64,000 nucleotides of DNA, from assembly GCA_030549775.1 (NCBI GenBank), contig CM060173.1, positions 67,398,367 through 67,462,366 of the forward strand, in the 5' to 3' direction. A model generated the notes under the pieces. It had not been told where the DNA came from. It saw only the letters and a list, made by a program, of their open reading frames with translations, and did no database searches. A program made the position numbers and the translations under genes. This document shows, one piece after another, positions 11,633 to 26,229 of the stretch (its first letter is position 1; each line of letters begins with the position of its first letter). The stretch comes from Tamarix chinensis (lineage: Eukaryota; Streptophyta; Magnoliopsida; Caryophyllales; Tamaricaceae).

Positions 11633-12564
11633 ACCACCCTAGTTGTGTTGTGCTATAAAGTTGTGTTTAACATCATCATGATATTGTGTATTTGCCTCTA
11701 AAAAAGCCATAACGTGTTGACCTACATATTCATGTTAACTATCAAATTCTATTTTCTTGTATGACTCCATGAAGACTTTGACAGTTACATTTAGACATAT
11801 TTTTTGAGACTTATTAAACTCAACTTAAGGTATTCTTTAAGAGTTGTCTCTTGGTTATTTCCTCTCTATTCTCCCATATTCATCATGATCTATTCAAACA
11901 ACAATTAGATCTAGGTTTTTACATGTTTGTAATCACTCCATTTTGGGTAATCTAGCTACAATACTTATACTCTGAAATCATAATTTCTTCTAATCTATTT
12001 ATTTTCCTATTTTAGTTTTCTGTTCTACTATTGTTATTTTGCTTTTTAATTCAATCATGTGAGAGTAGTCATTTATTCTTTTGGTGTTGGATTGATGAAT
12101 TGATCTAATTGCCCATAGAAATTTCTTGGTAAGGGTAATTCTATTGGTCATTGATTTAAATAAATTAGGTTTTTAATTGAGGAACTAAAAAGGTGAATGT
12201 TGATGCCAAAAAATAGTAATTAAATGGGAATTGATTGATCACAAAATTATGTTAGCGATTCTTAGGAACATATTGGACTAACTTGAAATTAGTGGGTTTA
12301 ATTTGGTGTAACACCATCAAAATAGATTGTTAAACCAACTTAGAATGACTTTTAGTAGTTGAAATATGCTAATAGTTATCATATGCTAGTCGTTCCTAAC
12401 ACATAGAGTGATATAATATGGAATTGCTCGATTTATTAATTCACACCAAAATCACAAATAAGGTCTAATATTATTAATTAGAATTTTCATTAGAACCATC
12501 CAACATTTATGATGTTTTTTTATCATTATATTTGACTTTATCATTTTGATTATCCTAGATAGTC
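11633..12564. other. No recognisable feature
   Basis: AT-rich DNA with stops in all frames and no terminal repeats. It probably belongs to the internal region of the gypsy remnant that follows. Confidence 0.4.
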
Positions 12565-13600
12565 ATGAATAATGGGAATCAAGAACCGATTGATTTATTA
12601 ACTCAAAAATTCCTCTATGATTGGACCTTGTATAGCTATAATGACATTTGTGCACTTAGGAATTTGGGCAACTTCTATGTTAGGAAGTGCCAGAAATGTG
12701 AGAGATATGCACAGGCTATTCATCAACCTATGAAACTGTTGCATCCCATCCATTATCCATGGTCCTTCATGAAGTGGGGAATGGACATAACATGGAAAAT
12801 AATGATGGAAAATGACCAAATATAATATATCATGGTCCTGACCAACTAGTTCATCAAATGGGTTGAAGCTAAATATTTTTCTTGAGTCCACAACAATGAA
12901 GTAAAGAATTTCATTTGTCGATTTGAGGTAGCAAGAGAAGTTGCTATGAATAATAGTTCATAGTTAATTTCCAATGATTTTCAAGTTTTTACAAGGAATG
13001 AGGGATAATTGGATTTTTTTGAACATAAAGGAACCCCAAGCCAACAACCAAGAGTTGATGAGTAAGACGATAGTTGCTATGCTTAAAGAGAGGCTCAATC
13101 AAGCTAAAGGAAATTGAGCTGATGAGCTAACTAGATTTCTATGGTCATATAGAACCACTAACTACTCCTAGATGGGGGAATCTCCCTTGTATTTATATAC
13201 ACCATGGAGGTAATGATTCTCATTGAAATGGGGCTCCCCATCACTAGGATATAATTTGTTGGCAAGGAATGAAACAATAAGGAACTTATGCATAACTTAG
13301 ACACCATTGACGAATAATGAGGCTTGGTGTTTATCATACTGACAACTTACAAACAAAAAGTAACACATTATTTTAACAAGAATATTTTAGCATGACAATT
13401 CAATGATTGGGTGCTCAAAAAGGTCTTCTAAAATACCAAGAACCTAGTATAGGAAAATTATGCCATAATTAGAAGGGTCCCTACAAGGTCACCTAAGTGA
13501 TAGGATAGGAAACCTATAAGTTGTAAGATCAAGATGGAAGACACACTAGCAATAGCTGGAATGGTGCCCATCTCAAGCTATATCATTTTTTAATAGCCAT
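12565..13600 (+). pseudogene. Ty3/gypsy integrase remnant (Tat/Athila-like)
   Basis: The frame reads the zinc-binding end KCQKCERYAQAIHQP, then WSFMKWGMDITWK, and in the next frame FIKWVEAKYFS. This is the order C-x2-C, WGMDI (first catalytic Asp), FTKWVEA of non-chromovirus gypsy integrases. Further on, MLKERLNQAKG and LWSYRTTNYS are recognisable in shifted frames (AMLKERL..., ...RTT). Stops and frame changes are frequent after 12825, and part of the D..E region is missing. It cannot make a working integrase. The lineage call rests on these motifs alone. Confidence 0.65.
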
Positions 13601-14640
13601 CAAGTAAGGTCTCTCTTACCCTACACAATCTTATAATATTAGTATATGTTTCATTTTGAAACTACTATGCATAAAATATTTATTACCCATTGTTAGGCAA
13701 AAAAATTTTGCTCAGATAATCAATCATATTTAACTCTAAATAATTTAAAAAGTTAGCACTCCGCCAGCCACCCTATTCTCACTAGGATGCAATCTATTGT
13801 AAAGCTTAATGCTATATTACAATGAAAGTCCACAATAGGACTAGTGGTGGTTTGAACACCCCCTCTCGGATCCCAAGAAGGATATTACAACCCTTGCTTC
13901 ACATAATGTGTGCATCCTTATAAGAGGATTTCATAAACCTTTGAACAAATGAACACCTACACATGTCAAGGCACCACAATAGAAGTTGTATTATTTTCCT
14001 TAGCTAGGTTTTTACCCATGGGAGTTTTGATAACAAGATTTTTAATGAGAAATTGAGAGCTCGATATCTCGCACCATTGATGCACGAATCAAACTTTTTC
14101 CCCAACCAAGTAGTCAAGAGTAAGAAGAAGTACTTTTTGTTTCTAGAGTAGACTTTAATTATTGTTATTTCTCTTATAACAATGATGAAACACTATATGA
14201 CATTTATAAATTTTGTAATGCTAAACCTCGTGCGGGATGCATGAAGATGTATCAGTGAAATTACTTTTTATATATTACTTGTAGTTTATTGCAAAATATG
14301 TTTGACTAAGCGCATAAAAAGTTAATAAAGGCCCTTGTATGCTTAAGAAGGCCTTTTTAAAATAGAAAGAGGAATAGAAATAAGCAGCATCAAGAGGGGA
14401 GCAAACCCATAACCTACTTAGGAAACTCCACACCTTCGTCTTCCTCCTTAACTAGATGAATGATACCTACGTGACTCAATTGCTAAAACACAATTCAATT
14501 TGAGTGAGACTTCCAAATCCATGTTAGGACTTCATTATACCCATGATAATCATTGGAAATATCCTTCTTCATTAGTGTCATCTCTTTAGATAGGCACCTA
14601 AACCTATCTAGGGTCTACTTATTCTTATGATATAACCTCC
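13601..14640. other. 3' non-coding part of the gypsy remnant or unclassified repeat
   Basis: No coding region is supported. It runs from the end of the integrase remnant to the start of the next LTR at 14641. Nothing else was recognised. Confidence 0.35.
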
Positions 14641-17600
14641 TATAACACCCTCATTTTTTACTAGCAAAAAAATTATTTTAAAACATTATAGAAGCGAAAA
14701 ACATCAAACACATTTAAGAAAAATGGGGAGTTTCTGTCATATCTAACACATGATAAACATCCACCACTTGTCCCATATTAGATATAAGTCTAAGAAAAAC
14801 CAATCAAACCAAATGCAAGAAATAGAGTGTGCAAAGTATAAAATGGAGATACCACAATTAATTGTTCACAACTGATATCGTGTAGGGTCCAAAACATTTG
14901 AAACATAAGATAAGGAGTAAATGGATAGTACTAAAATACATTAGGAATATAAAAATAGAAAAATTAAAAACCTTGTTTCTCAAGGACCAATAAAAAAAAT
15001 ACTTAGTGCCCGCACTCTTATGCCCATAAGACCAACACAAGGTAGGAAGATTGTCGGTCATCCTTAAAAACTTTCCCATGGACATATTCTTTTAGGATTG
15101 ATCAGCTATCCAAATCAATGACCATATTAGTATGTTACATACTAATTAAGTTAAGTTACCTCCTTATTATGATTCACAAGCATGCAAGGCCAAGATAAAT
15201 ATAGAAATCGTCTTCTAACACCTCATCAAACTCACATAATAAAAGTAGATTTACATGCTCTACCATGGCCATAGAATGCATCAATATTTCATGCTATATT
15301 AAACTTAGACAATTCATAATTCATCTTTCATGCAACCACCATTCACACACTAAGGATAACATCCTATGATCACATAAGAAAATTATTCAAGAAACTCATT
15401 AGGGATTCTACAATTCACTTGCATAAATTATCCATTATATCCATATTCTAGGCTCACATAATCCAAAAGTTATTTCTTTATATGCCATTATTCTTTTTGA
15501 GCAATGGCATAGATGATCTCCCCATGGTATCACAAAACCATGGAAGTCACACAAAATACTAGAGGAAATAAAGTCTTGTTTGAGCCAAGTAACTATTAAT
15601 GGGCATAAGTCCAAGCCAAAGCTAAATAAACCATCTAAGTGATCAAACCATTTAGTATCGATACCACCTAGTAAAATAGTAGTGTCTAGAGTAGGTAAGG
15701 AATTGGGATCTAATAGGATCCTGTCTAAAGCTAAGCCTAAAGGCACTATAATTTCCAAAAGGTATGCTAACCCTTGTTGCTAATCAAGGATAAGATAATC
15801 TAGACCCATGGACTATTCAATCATTTTTCACTTTAAGGGACTAATATTTTACTTGCTAAAGTCCCATCATTGCATAAGGCCTATAAAATACTAAGCAATA
15901 CATCCACATAATCCTTTCAACATAACCATCATTACCATTCAACACATGTGATGGGGATTTAATTAGTACTCAGTCAACCGTAACCCATCCATTAGATTAC
16001 TCCATTGATGCTAAGAAATTAGTTGATATTGTTCAAGAGTTGTACTATAACATATTTACTCCAATTTTGCTAATTAAATCTTCTAAAGGCACTTAATGAT
16101 AATATCATGAATGATGAACCAATTAATCCATCCAACATCTTAGTTAACTTATGCCAATATGTGTTCTCATTATTAAAGAATCATATCATAATACAATACC
16201 AAGACGTAAACATATCAAGGCTAAAGGAAATGAAACAACATTCTCTAGCCTAATCAGTCAATTGATTTAGGAAAATTAGTTGACCAATTTGGGTCATCCA
16301 AATCTCAGAGTTCCATGTGGAAACTAGTTAAATTTGATCATTCTAAAACTAGTTGATCGGTTTTGATAAATCAGTTGATGGGTTTAAATAGAGACCACCT
16401 AAAATTATCCTTAGAGAATTAGTCTATTGGTTTAGCTAACTACTCAACTATTCTAAATACCAGTCGATCACTTGAGCACAAATTAGTTGATGGGTTCAAA
16501 CAAAGGGTAACCAAAAATCACCACAAACAAACTAGTTAAAGGGTTAGGCTTACTAGTCGACAGTTTTAAGAGCCAGTTAATCAGTTTGCTCATAAACACC
16601 ACATTTTAGGCTTTTTATCCATCCACATCATAGCCATAACATTACCATTAGAGAAAACTATGATTAAACATGCTGATATACTCATCATGCTGCATTTATA
16701 GAGAATCAACCACATTTACTCACGAGATCATGCTTCCCTCATAATTCTTAAATATTCTAACAATGAATAACCAACATATCAACATAATCGTATAATCATG
16801 TAGAGATCAAAAACCTACAACTATACTATCTTACATGCTCATTCATACTATATTTCAAAGGCAACAATGACTTATTGAATGCTTAGTAAAAATCCACACC
16901 AATAAAGCAAAACCTTTAGTTGGAATAATCTAACTGTTAAAACCTTAAAAGAAACAATTTAGAAACTCAAACACATTCTTAAAATTTCAAAAACCAAAAG
17001 TGTGAAAATTTGAGAAGGAAGATCAAAATATACCACCTCCAAGAAATTCCAAGGAAAATAGCTGAAACCTCACATCTTACCCTTCCTTAAAAATAAAAAC
17101 AAGGAGTTAGAGGAAGGATCATAAGGGGTGAACTATAACATCCCTATTTTTTCTACTTAAAAATTTCATTTTGTAGAAGCTTTAATTAGTCAATTATTGG
17201 GTGTTACCACCAAACTTAGCATAAGTCTTGTTCCCCTACTTTTTTTATGCCAAGTGATAAGACTAAAAAATTCACAACCTAAAATAAAATAGTAAAATGA
17301 AAGGTAATACATTAAACGGTGTGGGTAATGTAATTCATAAAATAATGGAAATAAGAAACACCAAGGGACATACGAGTCCTAAGAAAAACTAATTAATTCA
17401 AAAATAGGTACCCGAAGGTACAATATCGGTTGTCTTAATTCTTAGACCAAAAGACCCACTCTAAAAATAAAATATCTTCTCAAGGACTCTCTTCTTTATT
17501 CCTATGATATGCCTAGAGCCACTCCATACCCTTCACACAGTTATATGCAAAAGTAGTATTAGTACAAATTCTTTGTACTAAGTAAATCACTGTACCAGGA

Positions 17601-20600
17601 ATATATATAGTAATTATGGAATAATATATATAACATCAAGTTTTCAAGCTCAACCTTGAAACATACTATTTTACTTCACATCATCTCAAGGTACACTAGA
17701 CATATCTGATTGGTTATATAGATTTCAAATACCAAGGTAAGGCACTGAAACAACTACTAAGCTAATAAATCTAAACCAGTTCAAATTACCAAGGTAGGGC
17801 ACTAAGGTAACTACCAAACCAACTAATCTAATATAATTCCAAATACCAAGGTTAGGTATTGAGGCAAATACTAAACCAACTGATCCAAAAAAAATTATTT
17901 TAATTTTCTTACATAATAGGTACTTCCACTTTAAATTACTCAAGAGGGATATAATTAACCTAGGGATAATGAGGTACTCCAGGCCATATTGGCACTCGAC
18001 GGTGACACAATACTCTTACATTCAAAGATAGGGACACCTGGTTATATTGGTGCATAAAAGCACCACATTATCTTCCAACCTTGGTCTGGTCCTTATGTAT
18101 TGATACCTCTTATATGGCCCATAGTTCACCTATAGAGTATAATAGAGCTTTATTAGGGCAAACCGACACACCAACAAACTAAAATAAATGAGGTATAATG
18201 CCTGAAATCTAGGATATCTAATCCTAGAAAGCAACCATTCCCAACAAGAGATCTTTCACTTTAAGTATTAGTATTTTATGAGGTGATCACATATGTCATA
18301 TACTGCACATCAATTAACATCTCCAAATTTAACCATTTCCCTTTTATTTCTAATTATTAAGGTAAAACCTAAGTTCATCGATCTATTTCAAGCCAAATCA
18401 ACACTAAGTTCAACCTATCAAAAGTTTATCACCATCCTAATAACTAATTATTCACAAAAGGTACATTCAGTTAAAATTAGCAAAATGCCCTTAAAAACCC
18501 TAATTGTGTCATTTTATTCATTTTTGTACCTAACCTTGTTATTAAGAGAAATTTTTCAGGAAAAGGCTAATAGGAAATAATCCACATTATTTTAGCATGT
18601 AGGAAATCTTTACATTTTGGCGATTAACAGTATTTTTTTAACTTTTCATGCATGTAGTAGGTTGCACCCACCAAAACTCTAATCATAAAACTCCCAAATT
18701 CCACATATTCCATGTAGCATGTATGCACATATTTAAGGAATAGTAAAATATATGAAAAAGGAAATTGTCATCATGGTACATTTAGGAAAATATATTTATC
18801 CCTAGGTTATGTAAATAGGAACCATCACAAACTAATCCTAATCATGCGTATATGCTTCCCTACGAATCATAGTAACCCTACCTACCATGAATTAGTAATC
18901 ATGAGATAGTTACCATGGAATTTAAATAATAACCTAAAAATAATTAAAAGCTTATCAAAACCCTAGACATTCATATGCCAATCATATAACATATTACTCA
19001 TGTATACAACTTAACTTACAATGATAATATATATAATTCAATTAACATGTTATCACTTTATCATGCATGCCATAATACTTGGAGAATGTACATATCTAGA
19101 ATAATTCAAAATCTAAACAATCCTAAAATGATCACACATAAATTATACCATCTTATGAGTGATTAGATTTATCTAATCCAATCTCACATAAAAATTCTTC
19201 TCGAAGATCCTCAAGAATTACCTAGGAATATAACACCAAATAACACATGTATTATCATTTAACATTACACAAAAATAACCTAAAATTAATGAAACAACTC
19301 AAGGATAACTAACTAGTTGAATCAAAGCAGCAAGGAAGTCAAACAAAACTAATGCAACGAAAGAGGAAGAATCGGTGCTTATTGTCGAGAAGGAGAGGAG
19401 GAGCAACGATGGAGTTGGCCACTGCTAGGGGTTGGAATGACAAGAATAGATGGTATAGTAAAGGAAAAATGGGAGGGAAATATGCAAAAAGCAAAGGATC
19501 CACGATGGGGAAAGGTATAGCAAGTGAAGGGGGATTAGTACAATTAGCCATAATATGGAGGAATGGTTCGGTGCTTTTGGTCGAAGGTTGGGGTGATTTG
19601 GTGAGGTTGTAGGGCATTGATGGTGGAGGATGTAGAAAGGTGGGGGGATTTGGCGGTTTTAGTCAAAGAAGAAGGGGGAGTTTTGGTGATTTTGGTTGAA
19701 GGTGGTGGTTGGTGTTCGATGTGGTTGGATGATGGTGGAGAGGGTGACTACAGTGAGTTTTGATGAGGGAGTTAGGCATTTTTAAGGTTGTGCATTGGTT
19801 TTAGGGTGGTTGCAACAGAATTTGCTAAAAGTGAGGGTGTGGGATTGGTGGATATGGTCATTGCTAGGGGAAAGGGAGTTGTGGTAGTATATGTTGTGGA
19901 GAAAGAAATGGTAGAAAAGACATGGGTGTTGAATATAGTGATGGATAAATGTAGAGGTTTTACTATGTGAAGGAGCTCTAGAGAAAAGGAATGAAGTGCA
20001 GGCATCTAGGGGAAGAAGGTATGACATAAAGGTGAAGGAGAATGAGAGAAATAATGCTTAAGAAGATGTTGAGGTGTAGGATTCCGTTTAGCAAAACAAT
20101 GAGAGGGAAAATTGGAGAGAGGGAGATGTGGTGCATGGTATGGTGTAGAGAAGAAAAATGGGCAAGAAGGAGATGTAGGAAAGGTCAAAAAATCTATTAG
20201 GTTAGGGTAATTGTTTAGGTGAAGAACCTATTAGAAATATTCAATTAACAGAATAGGATTTACTTAACATATCATATATTGGTTAAGGTTTGACTTAAGG
20301 TTAAAATTTAATAACAAACTCTTTAATAAATTTTAACCTAATTAAAATTTATATCTGATATGTCATAATAATAATATACATTTTAACAATATACTTAATA
20401 TAAAACATTTGAAAATAATTATTACCACTAATGCAAATGATTACCAATTTAAAATTATGGTTTTCAAAAATGGGGTATTACATAAATGAATCAGAATGAA
20501 GGTACAAGATGAAGAAGGGTAAAGCACAAGTGTGAGAAAACTCAGAGTATCTTAGTGGTTGTATAGAGGTAAAAGAGGATTAGGCTCATTTATACATAGA

Positions 20601-21219
20601 GAATTGGTTAAGCATCAATGAAGTGAGGTGCAATAGAACCCTAATTTTACTAGTGAAAATTGGACCATACAAGGCAAATTTATCAAGAATAGGTGCACCT
20701 TTCTTATCATGGCTTAAATGGTATTTTTGGAGAACACATGTTGAGACTTTCCATAGAAAGGTCAAACATAAGAAGGAAATGGGAAGATCATCATGGGGAA
20801 CAAATCTCACTAGCCTGTAGTGACCATCTGGAATGAATCATTTGTCTAGAGTTGCATAGAGGAGAGAAGAAGAGGAAAACATTAGATATTACATAAGTAC
20901 CATATCAAAGTTGGATTACCAAAGTTTCAAAACATTAGAATACTTTTTTCTAGAAAGAAAATCATTTCCAAAAATCAAATAGCTCTACAAATTAATCTAT
21001 TGGTATAGTTTACTAGTTAACTATTCTATAGAATAATCGATTGATTTCCTAACCTAGTTGGTTGGTTTGCTCAAAGCAAATCTTTCACATAAAATGATAG
21101 ACTAGATGATTTGTTTATAGAAACTAAAATATATTTCTCAAATAAGATAAAACATCATCTAAAATCCATTAAATAGAATAATTTCACCCTTATAAATCTC
21201 AGTATTATAGGGTATTATA
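14641..21219 (-). mobile_element. Minus-strand gypsy LTR (F-type), interrupted by LTR E
   Basis: The left edge TATAACACCCTC at 14641 corresponds to the LTR 3' end; the right edge GGGTATTATA at 21219 is the 5' end. 15480-15780 is the reverse complement of a segment of LTR F (about 40050-40250: the AACACTAATAATGTACTAGG region and GGCTTATGTCC words). Subrepeats with TAGTTGATCGGTTT occur at 16250-16590 and 21000-21110. LTR E sits within it. To its right lies CTACCCCTTAAATGAG, on the minus strand a purine tract AAGGGGTAG, then gypsy pol. It is therefore probably the 3' LTR of the 21220-23580 element. Net length without E is about 3.2 kb. Confidence 0.6.
17134..20482 (-). mobile_element. LTR E, minus orientation, nested
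   Basis: The left edge TATAACATCCC (LTR 3' end, CA mutated to TA) and right edge AAAAATGGGGTATTACA bound about 3.35 kb. The first 150 bases contain GGGTGTTACCACCAAACTTAGC, followed by paired ACTTAGCATAAG and TTATGCCAAGTG words. This is the twin-hairpin layout of LTRs A, B and C. 19340-20200 is G-rich and purine-rich, like 47100-48340 in LTR D. Flanking pentamers TGAAC and TAAAT do not match well, so insertion boundaries or later mutation remain uncertain. Open frames of 60-90 codons in the G-rich part are compositional. Confidence 0.6.
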
Positions 21220-23580
21220 GCACTACCCCTTAAATGAGTTTTCACCCAAAAGCCTATGAAAAAAAATCAATCATCATATAAAATCATAGAAGACAGACAC
21301 CTAATTTAATAAAATAGGGAAAAAGGGTTTCCACTTTCTTAAAATAAAAAGGTTACACCAAGTGGTAACACAAAATAGTAACATACTATGAGAATAAGTT
21401 ACGACACTTCTCGTGAATCTCCTCCTTAGCCTCTCAAGTGATCTCCTTAGCACCATGTCGTGACTAATGGACCTTCACTAGAGGAATAATTTTTATATCC
21501 ATCTCTCTTGTCTTCGTGTTTGAAATGCTCATTAGTCATTCTTCATAGTTAGTAACTTATTAAGCTCTAACATCTCTAGCCTGATGACATGCAAAAGATC
21601 AGCTAAAAACTTCCTCAATTGAGAAATGTGAAAGATGTTTTGCTCATGAGATAATTCTATATGTAGTGCTAATAGATAGGAAACCTTTCCAACTTGTTCT
21701 AAGGTCATATACAACTCAATCTACCTCAAACTTAGCTTACCCTTCCCACTAATTTCATCACTCCCTTAGTTGGAGAGACCCTCAAAAGGACTCTTTTTCC
21801 CACCTTATAACCATTATTACTTCTTTTCATGTCTGCATAATTATTTTATCAATCCAGGGAAACTTTCATGCAATTTTGAATTAGTATAATTTGTATTGTC
21901 CTAATATAATCATCTAGCTAATATCACTCCAACACAATGGACTATGAAACTTTTTCCCTTATAGGGCTCAAAAGGTTTCTTCTAGATACTTAGATGGAAA
22001 CTTTCATTGTAGGAGAACTTGATCAAGTCCAGATGGTCCCCCAAATTGCCTCCAAAGTCCATCATATATGCCCGAATAATGTCTTCTAAAGTTTGAATGG
22101 TTCTCTCTATCTAACCATCCATAGCTAGGTGAAACATTGTACTCATTTTCAATATATTTGCAAACATGACTAGTAATTTCTACCAAAATTGTGATAAGAA
22201 TGTGGAATCTTGGTTTGACATGATGGCCTTAAGGACTCCATGCAATCTCATAACGTGCTTTATATAAGCAATGGTTAACTGTTCTATACTATATGATTTT
22301 TTCATTGGTATGAACACTACTTACTTATTTAAATGATAAATAATAATTTAAATGGTATCAAAACCATTATGGGTCCGTAGAATACCAACCACAAAGTTTA
22401 TAGATATACTATCGCATTTCCACTCTAGAGCTTCTAGTGGTTGTACTAACCCTACTGGTCTCTTATGCTTGATCTTGACTGTACGATAAGTTAAACATCT
22501 AGTGAGGAACTTTGATACCTCCTATTTCATATGGAGCTATCAATATATATTCTTCAATTCCTTATACAACTTATGCCCTCTAAGATGGCTAGAATCAAGA
22601 GTACAATGTTCTTCTTCATGGATCTTCCTTTTTTGCTCAATACATCCTTGTGGTACACACAACCTACCTTGATATTTGATACTTCCATCTTCATGGATCT
22701 AAAATCCCTTGATTCCACCTTCTGTAATGTCACGCCTAATTCTCTTGACCATGATATCACTATGTTAACTAGATTGAAACTCATCAAAGATCATAGGTGT
22801 AATAGTGAGGGCACTGATTCTTACTTCCAAACTATTGATAGTGATCGACTCAATTTCCATCTCCCTAGGTTCCTGACACAAATAATCTGATAACATAATA
22901 GTTCAAGGAATGTGATATCTTCTAAGGTAAGAGCACATGCCACTATATTAGCCTTATCCTCATGGAAGTTCAAATCTAGATCATAACCATTGACTAAATC
23001 TAACCATAGAAATTGTCTTAAATTTAATTCTTACTATGTGAAAATGTACTTAAGGCTCTTGTGATTGGTGTAAAACTTGCACTAAACACCATCAAGATAA
23101 TGTCTTTAAATCTTCAAAGCAAACACTACTATGGAAAGATATAAATAATGTGTCAGGTGGTTTTTCTCATAGAGCTTCAATTAACGAGAAGCATATGACA
23201 CTAATTTTTGATAGTGCATCAACACACAACCCAATCCATGTTTAGAGGTATCGCTATACACTGCAAAACTATTTCATCCATTTGGTAACGTGAGCTCTAG
23301 TGCCGAAGTTAAATGCCTCTTGAATTCCTTGAAATCCTCAATGTAATTCTTATCCTATTAGAATCGAGTAGCCTTCTTTAGAAATTTGGTTAATGGGCGA
23401 GCTATCTAAGAGAAGTTAGTGATAAATACGTGGTGATAATCAACCATTCCCAGAAAACTATGCATCTCCTTGATGGATGTTGGTGTTGGCCACTTGGAAA
23501 CTACCCAATTCTTGGATGGATCAATTGGCACACCATCTTTTGAGATCTCCAACCAAAAATCACACTTTGAAACTTTTGTG
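21220..23580 (-). pseudogene. Ty3/gypsy pol remnant (chromovirus-like): integrase and reverse transcriptase pieces
   Basis: On the minus strand, 23575-23360 reads VSKCDFWLEISKDGVPIDPSK, WPTPTSIKEMHSFLGMVDYHH and ARPLTKFLKK, the C-terminal part of a gypsy reverse transcriptase. RNase H-like traces follow toward 23000. At 22270-22195 it reads MRLHGVLKAIMSNQDSTF, where integrase normally has SDRD, so the second catalytic Asp region is altered (SNQD). At 22140-21980 it reads MDG, a stop, then IERTIQTLEDIIRAYMMDFGG and DHLDLIKFSYNESFH, the third catalytic region. Gag and the N-terminal reverse transcriptase are absent. The motif style fits Del/Tekay chromoviruses. It is a dead fragment. Confidence 0.75.
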
Positions 23581-23589
23581 TTCAACTAG

Positions 23590-25286
23590 TGTGCTTTCAG
23601 GAACACTAAGGTCTAACTTAGATGTTGTTGGCCTTGATTTCATGTGACTAAGACGTGGGAGTTCCATTGGCACAATTGAGGAGTCCTTGTGTTGTGACCT
23701 GGTCACATCTAGATCTGTTGCCTTTTGTAAGTTTGAATTCCTTCTTGAAAATAAGGTGGAGTAAGAGAGCCTGCTAGGTGCTTTAGATAAGGTGGAGGTT
23801 GTTGTTGATCTAGATGGTAGAGATTCTTCTAGTGAGGAGGAATCTAGGCTGTAGGTGAAGTGAGTGGATGTTGCTATAGGTAGAGCTGGTTTGTATACTA
23901 TAGTTAGTAGTACTGGTGTGCAAGAGCCAGTGTAAGATTTAGAGGTTATTTTGGGTGTTGATTCTGCCTTGTGGCATTTTACTGGTGTTACTAAAGAGAT
24001 GTGGTCTCTTTAGCGGACTCACACATGGGTATGTGATATTTCACTAGTTATTATTTTGTTTTGTGTCTATGTTTTTCTTGTCAAAGAAAAAGAAATATCT
24101 AAGGAGTACAAGCCAAATACCCTAGATGGACCCAAATCCAAAGTTGTTGTGGTGGCATACTTAGTCACTAGTTCATACTATGTAGGTGTGATATTCTTTA
24201 TGTACAATGTGATTAGTACCGACCGTTGTATTGCTCATGTTGTGGGCATGTGTGTGGTGAGTCTCTTGAAGACACCTTAGTTAGTTATGGTGCGGATTCT
24301 TAGGTACTTATTGCATACAATATCAACTTATATTGAGTATGTGTTGTCGAATATTCTATTAATGGGTTACTACAATTTTGATTATGGTCCTGGCAATTAG
24401 AGGTACACTAATTTGCTAGTTTTCGACCTTATATGTTCTAAGGTTGTGTGTTTGGCTATAAGGAACCCGTGTGGCTTGGTGATTTAGTACAGGAGATAGG
24501 GTTTGGTCATGTTGCTCTAATTATTTGTGGTGATAGCTAGAGTGGCACCTGTTTAGTGAACAATTAGAATTATTTCCATCGTTAAATGAAGTGTATTGAC
24601 ATCATGTGTCACTTTATCCAAGTTATGTTACTACAAGAAACGTTGTGTGGAAGAAAGTGGGTACTTTGGATAATTTGGTTGATATGCTAACAAGGTCATT
24701 GACCATAAGTAATTTTCAGTATTTTTTAGACTTGATTGGTATTCATAGGCCATTAGGGCCTTTGTTGGGCTAGGGTTTTATGTTGAGGTCTTTACATGTC
24801 ATGCATCACAAATACTACATCAAGGTGGAGAATTATGGGTTTTGATAGGGTATTTGAAGCATAGCATAATGTTATGTTGGTTCATACAGATGTTGGATAA
24901 GTTTAGTGTAGAATGGTAAATTATTTGAGGGGGCCTGTGTTTGTTAACACGGACCGTGTTTCGCACTGAATATTCTAATATGTTTGGGTAAAGATTGAGA
25001 GTAATGAAATTAACATGGGGGGTCCTGTGTTTCCTAAACATGGTCCATATTTTTTCCTTTATTTTTAAAACACGCTATTTTGCTTCGTAAGATTTTATCT
25101 TCTATAAAAAAAGGCATGATGAAATCATAGACATCAAGTAGTGCAACTCAACTTTATCTTCTTTTCCATAGAATTCTTCATTAAAAGAGAATTGTAGATT
25201 TGTGTAAATGATTGATTGATTAATTTAATCATCTTATGATTACACAAAATTATGAATAAATATCTTATTTTTTCCCTAATTGTTCT
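23590..25286 (+). mobile_element. Ty1/copia remnant with RNase H end, polypurine tract and LTR start
   Basis: Around 23960-24030 the frame reads DSALWHFTGVTKEMWSL, which resembles a copia protease start. Around 24590-24760 it reads HIMCHFIQVMLLQETLCGRK-like sequence in one frame and KKVGTLDNLVDMLTRSLTIS in another. The latter is typical of the copia RNase H end (TxDNxADxLTK). A purine tract CAAGGTGGAGAATTATGGG at about 24822 is a good polypurine tract, so an LTR probably begins at about 24838 (TGGGTTTTGATAGGG). LTR A then interrupts at 25287. Much of integrase and reverse transcriptase is missing. Confidence 0.55.
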
Positions 25287-26229
25287 TGTAACACTCTAAA
25301 TTTTTATAACCTTAAATTAGAACATTTAATTTTTCATCAAGAAAAATAAATCTTTAATTATTGGTTTAATCATTTTTATCAAACTTTGAATTACAAACCT
25401 AAAGAAATTATTTAATAAATTAATATAATTATTTTTGTCAATATATCTTATTTTTTTATTTAAATAAACTCTAAACCCATATTTTTACCAAAATTATTTT
25501 CTTAAATTTATACCCTAATTTTTGAATAAATTAATACAATATTATCCTAATAACCCAAATTTATTATAATTTATAATCCTAGTCCTAAATCTATTTTCCC
25601 TTTCTTTTTCTTCTTTTCCTTTTTCCTTTTTCTTCCTTTTCTTTCTTTTTCGTTTTTCTCCCTTAGGCTAGTCCAAGTCCCCCTATTCTTCTTTCTCTTT
25701 TGTGCCAGCCCATTTTCCTTCTTTCTTCTTCTTCTTCTGAGTGGTCGACCCAACTTCTCCTTTCTTCTTCTTCTCCTCCTCCTCCTCCCACACAGGCCAG
25801 CCTACTGCCTTTCTCACTTCTTTTCTTCCCATGTGGCCCAACTTCTTTCATTTCTTTCCTTCTTTCCCCTATTTATGCTCCCACCAAACATGCACCAAGT
25901 CTCCCTTGTGCATGCCTTCTTCTTCCCTTACATGTAGTGTGCTTACACCCTTACACGCTAGTGTCACCACCTTCCCCTCTCGGCTAAACACCCCTGCTAT
26001 GCCTACCTCATGCCCGTCCCTTTCTTTCCTTTTATATACCTATAGTCTCCTACTCTCCTCCCTTATGTGCCCTTACCTTCCTTCTCTTCTTGCAACATTT
26101 CATGCCACCCCTATCCTTGCCTTCCATGTCGTACACCACCGACACCGACATACCTTGTCGCACGCCGAAGGTCCCCCCTCACTTCTCTTCTTCCTTCTCT
26201 TCCTCCTCCCCTTTTTCATCATCATCATC